Part shown: positions 60,196-64,000 of the stretch, in pieces
Position numbering within the stretch: the stretch's first letter is position 1
Layout of the letters: each line of letters opens with the position of its first letter
From: Gerris lacustris
Taxonomy: Eukaryota; Arthropoda; Insecta; Hemiptera; Gerridae
DNA length: 64,000 nucleotides
Assembly (NCBI GenBank): GCA_951217055.1
Contig: OX578276.1
Span: forward strand, 116,052,254-116,116,253
Direction: 5' to 3'
Made by a program: the position numbers and the translations under genes
The notes under the pieces: model-generated
Database searches by the model: none
Told to the model about the DNA's origin: nothing
The model's input: the letters and a program-made list of their open reading frames with translations, nothing else

Positions 60196-60600
60196 TTAAA
60201 TTAATAGGCCGGGTAGGTAGAAAACCGTTCTATTTCAATCCAACATCCTTTAACAAACATACTCTTTAACTATAAACTCATCATGATCAGCTTTTTTCTT
60301 ATATTCAATATATATTTATAGTAAGACGCTTGCTTTAATGATACAAATAATGATTTTCTTTTAATTTTTCCTTAACTCTGCTAGGTACAAACAGTTCGTA
60401 ACTTTTAATTTTGTCTCTTTTCTAACTCCGCCATGTATAAGTTTAACAACGTATACGTACTTAGCAGTGTGATTTTATAATTTATATTTAATGAAAACTG
60501 TAAGGAACTTCGTTCCTACCTGGTGTCCCGCGACACCACACGTATTTTTTTTTTTTATACACAAGTGGTTTTTGGTCAGATTTCATGACTTTTTATACGG
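60196..60600. other. non-coding stretch with fold-back-related pieces
   Basis: Near 60500-60590 GGAACTTCGTTCC, CGCGACACCACACG and ACACAAGTGGTTTTTGGTCAGA match (in reverse) the outer flanks of the fold-back at 59388 and 54605-54630. This suggests a longer, rearranged relative. Confidence 0.45.
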
Positions 60601-60604
60601 TACA

Positions 60605-60912
60605 CATTCAGCGTAGGAATGAGTTGAGGGGTTGTAGGGGGGGGGGGATGAGTTTGGGGGGGATGCACTAGAGCCCTAGACGAATCCAAAAAGCCCTCAT
60701 TCATTAAAATCAGTTCAGTTGTTTAGGCTGTAGGTGCGTCAACGTTGAAGTGACAGTTCGCTAGCTTGGATTCTCGCTCCGCGTTCAGCGTAGGAATGAA
60801 TCTAACTTTTTTGATCTAGGAATGCACTAGGGCCCTAGACGAATCCAAATAGCCCTCATTCATTAAAAGCGGTTAAGTAGTTTAGCCTGTAGGTGCGTCA
60901 ACGTAAAATGAA
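60605..60912 (+). repeat. ~180-bp tandem duplication
   Basis: 'attcagcgtaggaatga', 'atgcactag', 'gccctagacgaatccaaa', 'agccctcattcattaaaa' and 'tgtaggtgcgtcaacgt' occur in order at 60607-60755 and again at 60786-60905. The first copy has an extra G run. Confidence 0.75.
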
Positions 60913-61199
60913 GGAAGAATAAGAATAAAAATAAGAGAAAGAAGAAGTATCAAAACTACAATTTTCAAACCTATTTTTCTCTACTTCTACTTAACCGATT
61001 TCGAGCTTTTTTTTATTTTGATCTACTGGACACGGCCTTCAAAGATATTAAAAAATTATTTAGGTAGCTTGTACGTATTTCACGCTGCTGACCCTAAAAA
61101 ACCCTAGTTTGTCACCTCCAGTATATATACACTGGCAGCTTTTGTGAAATTTTGACTTTTTGATTTGGCGGGGCGAAACGCTGCTGCGTTCCTAAATAT

Positions 61200-61375
61200 A
61201 GATCGTTAAAACTATTAAAGCGGGCCTAAACGTTTAGAAAACAACCTTTTTACTGATATCTTACCTTCTGACGTTACGATTTTAATAAAACTTTATAAAC
61301 ATCGTCTAAAGTGCAATTGAAACATGCATGTAAAATTTCAGTTTTTGCGTAGGAATGATACATTTATAATAATTG
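61200..61375 (+). repeat. dispersed repeat family A, copy 3
   Basis: Shorter copy of the family at 689-945; linked upstream to GGCGGGGCGAAACGCTG. Confidence 0.55.
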
Positions 61376-61572
61376 TTTAAAAGCTACTGCGGGTGGTTGA
61401 AATTCTAGGAGTGTTGGTATCTGGGAAGGTAAGCTTTGTACCAAGTACCCCCACTCTACCTCACTCCATGGGCGCCCATATGAATTTTTGTAGGGGGGGG
61501 GGGGGGGGCACCACCACCGAGGGTGAGGGGACCGCACCGGGTAGAGAGGGGGGGGGGGGGGGCTAGGTATTC

Positions 61573-61645
61573 TGGCACTTCTTTAGATTGTTACTCTCCT
61601 TATATAAAAACAATGGGGGAGTAACAATCTAAAGAAGGTGTACGG
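61573..61645. repeat. hairpin
   Basis: CACTTCTTTAGATTGTTACT (61577) and its complement (to 61643) surround a short AT loop. Related pieces follow at 61655-61675 and 61785-61805, so the motif is repeated in the ~230 bp. Confidence 0.6.
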
Positions 61646-61675
61646 AATGTTCATCTTTAGACTGTTACTCCCCTT

Positions 61676-62229
61676 ATCAAAACAGAAGTGTGATATTCCT
61701 TCGTCCCAAAGTACATTAAACTAAACATCCCTTTTCTTAATAGTTATTTAGTCAAAGTCATTTACATTCTAAAACAACATAGGGAAGTAACAATCTAAAG
61801 AAGTACCGGTATTCGTTGCCTCCCTTGTTTTCTGAGTTTTAAATTTGGGAGATTTTAGTCCATGAAAAACGTGATTTTAGGCCCTAAAAATCGAACTCCC
61901 AGTTCAGTGTGATAGGTAAAAATATTAAAATTAAGTAAAATTCTTAAAGTTTCCTTTGAATTTTTAAAATTTAGTTAAGTGGAGTATGGTTCTGTACTAC
62001 AGAGTAAGAACGAATACAGCTATAGTTTGCATAAAGTTATTATAAAAATTTAAAAGTGTCAAATGTTGCACAAATGTCAAATGTTGTTTATTTAGTACAT
62101 CTATAGGACGAATTGACTATTTTAATCTAATTTATATCGGTGTAAAAGACGTTAACTACATTTTCATTTCTCTTTTTCATTTCTTTTTTAGGGTTTCGTT
62201 GGTAAAACCAAAAAAAAGAAACCCTTATG
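61676..62229. other. AT-rich non-coding stretch
   Basis: No gene or clear repeat. Confidence 0.35.
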
Positions 62230-62890
62230 TATATAGTTTCGTTCCTGTGTCTGCCACTCAGTACTGTTCCAATAACTTTTGAATCAAAAGAGATAGACAC
62301 AAGAAACTTACCAGTGTTAACGATCGTTTTGAGGGGCACACAGTAAAAATATAGCGAACTCAAAATTATCAGCTGTTAAAATTCAAAATGCCTGATAATT
62401 CAAGTCACGCGAAAAAAAATATTTTTTGAAACTTTTGAGTGGGTATCAAGTAAATGGTATTGAAGAGTTGATTACAAAAATATATAACACTTGTGGATAG
62501 TGTTTAATTTTCTACGCCATTTTGTCAAAAAAATCATTATTTTGCCCCATTATTATCCCCCCCCCCCAATTAAACTATATTTCTGCTGTTACTAAAAATA
62601 TAAAAAAAATATGCTAAATTTGCGGTCTGCTGGGCCATAGTAAAAATGAGAATAGCAATTTGATCTGATTAACTGGGAATCCAAAAGGCGCCTAATTCCT
62701 GTCACGGGGAAAACATTTTTTTTTGAAAATTTTGAGTGGTGGGGTATCAAATGAAAGGTATTGAAGATTATATTACAAATATATACATAACACTTGTAGG
62801 AAGTGTTTAATATTTTTCATGTCATTTTGTTAAAAAACATCAGAATTGCGTCGTCCCCCCCCCCCCCCCCCCCCGTTATACTAATTTCAT
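62230..62890 (+). repeat. dispersed repeat family E, two partial tandem copies
   Basis: Matches 41645-42780. The segment 'gagtgggtatcaa', 'ggtattgaag', 'tatataacacttgt', 'agtgtttaat', 'cattttgt', poly-C occurs at 62435-62570 and again at 62735-62875. Confidence 0.65.
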
Positions 62891-63054
62891 GTTTAAGATA
62901 CCAACGAAACCCTTTTTACGTGAGACTTCACGCATAACCAATTTATTTGATATGTTCTTCGGACCAGTTATATTGTGATCCTAAGTTTGCAGCTTCGAAA
63001 TACCTGTGCTAGCTGCGTTTATACGTGAAAAACTGAAAATAATTAGGACTTTTT

Positions 63055-63965
63055 TTCAGTATTTTAGTTTCTGCCATATAACTCGTAAACTGTTTTTTGC
63101 ACATATATAATACTTTATGAAATATGGTCAAAAATTGACAGTTTTTTTTTTTAAATATATGAAAATTTGAAGTTTTCTCTCGTTTCGGGCCGAATATCGG
63201 CATATCACCGCTCACTACGAGAAAAAATTATAGGGCATGAAGTTTTAGTAAATTTAATTGGCTTTTACAGAAGCACAAAACGTAGTTCGTATAGATAAAA
63301 TTGTTCTGCTGCAATCGTAAAAAAACGGTAAAATTGTATTTTTTAAGAAATGCCCCACTTCCAATAACAAGTTGTGGTCATTTGACGACAATCACTGGCT
63401 CTATTGCAATGCATAGCAAGCCGTTTGACGTGGATTCACTCACCATCTTCTAAAAGTTGTGCATTTCTCAGCAGTCTAACAAGGAATTGACAGAGTATTT
63501 CAAATTCGAAGTAGCCCATGAGTATTCCTCGACGAATTAAATTTACTAAAACTTCATTTCTTATGACTTTTCTCGTAGGCGAAAGGTAATAAAAGTTTCC
63601 AGTTTTGTTTTTTTTGAAAAAATAGCCAATTTTTAAGTGTCATATCTCGGAAACTATTGGACGTACAGAGTTGCCAATGAACGTAAAAGGAAGCCAATTA
63701 AATTTACTACAACTTCATTTCATTATGACTTTTTTCGTAGATGAGCGGTTTTATGCCGATATTCGGCCCGAAACGAGAGCAACACATCAAATTTCCATTT
63801 TTCGAAAAATATTTCCAATTTTTGAAGTGTCATATCTCGAAAACTATTGGATGTGCTGAGCTGCTGTTGGGCTTATATTGCTGCAAATTTACTGCACTTT
63901 AACAATAGTAATAACGACTAATATCGAAAAACACATAGTTTACGAGTTATATGGCAACAACTTAA
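63055..63965. repeat. large imperfect inverted repeat near the window end
   Basis: 63055-63260 (gccatataactcgtaaac, ctcgtttcgggccgaatatc, aaatttaattggc) is complementary to 63690-63965 (gccaattaaattt, gatattcggcccgaaacgag, gtttacgagttatatggc). Within the spacer, 'atatctcggaaactattgga' (63643) is repeated at 63832, and the 'acttcattt..tatgacttttctcgtag' piece is duplicated at 63550 and 63710. It is a fold-back repeat; the outer ends may lie beyond the window. Confidence 0.65.
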
Positions 63966-64000
63966 AATAGTATATTATGTTACAAGGCTGTGAAGTGAGT

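Overview
This is an AT-rich eukaryotic window, almost certainly from an insect (perhaps hemipteran, which I cannot prove). The evidence is a spliced lethal(2)essential-for-life-type small heat shock protein (sHSP) gene, arthropod-style TATA/initiator core promoters, and insect-type transposable elements (TEs): errantivirus-like Ty3/gypsy, Polinton/Maverick, hAT, pogo/Tigger, EnSpm/CACTA and tRNA-headed SINEs. Only two loci look like host genes: a small secreted Ser/Thr-repeat protein (7.8-8.4 kb) and the sHSP (39.8-51.6 kb). Nearly everything else is mobile DNA, much of it nested, and many insertions can be bounded by their target-site duplications (TSDs).

Layout. 1-7.8 kb: repeats, a decayed piggyBac-like transposase cut by a non-autonomous hAT (1732-2414), a hairpin MITE (3999-4142), a Tigger/pogo remnant (4830-5516) and a MITE with internal 155-bp tandem repeats (5607-6102). 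7.8-9.1 kb: secreted low-complexity protein gene. 9.57-25.4 kb: a decayed errantivirus-like Ty3/gypsy element (5' LTR, gag, pol, env) broken by at least four insertions: a fold-back MITE (10187-10752), a 3.7-kb element (11609-15281), a deleted Polinton (16317-20836) lying exactly in the YMDD motif of the reverse transcriptase, and a fold-back in env (23555-24450). The Polinton carries a type-B DNA polymerase remnant, a LINE RT fragment and a SINE.

25.4-39.2 kb: a non-LTR ORF1 gene split by a hAT MITE (26080-27110) and by an 11.64-kb EnSpm/CACTA-like transposon (27280-38919) with a 2-bp TSD whose removal restores the ORF1 frame. The CACTA element appears coding-competent. It has a TATA/Inr promoter, a six-exon gene for a SAM-like protein (625 aa) and, 34 nt downstream, an uninterrupted 827-aa C2H2-finger transposase. 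Its ends carry many copies of a palindromic ACTG-CAGT motif.

39.6-51.6 kb: the sHSP gene (182 aa, four exons). Intron 3 (7.3 kb) contains a 4.6-kb hAT-type element with a perfect 8-bp TSD. Inside that lies an exact 347-bp tandem array of a tRNA-like unit with an extended stem. 52-64 kb: a second copy of the tandem-repeat MITE, a Ty3/gypsy element with both LTRs (54710-58805) inserted into one arm of a fold-back element whose spacer has a possible histone-fold ORF, and dispersed and inverted repeats up to the window end.
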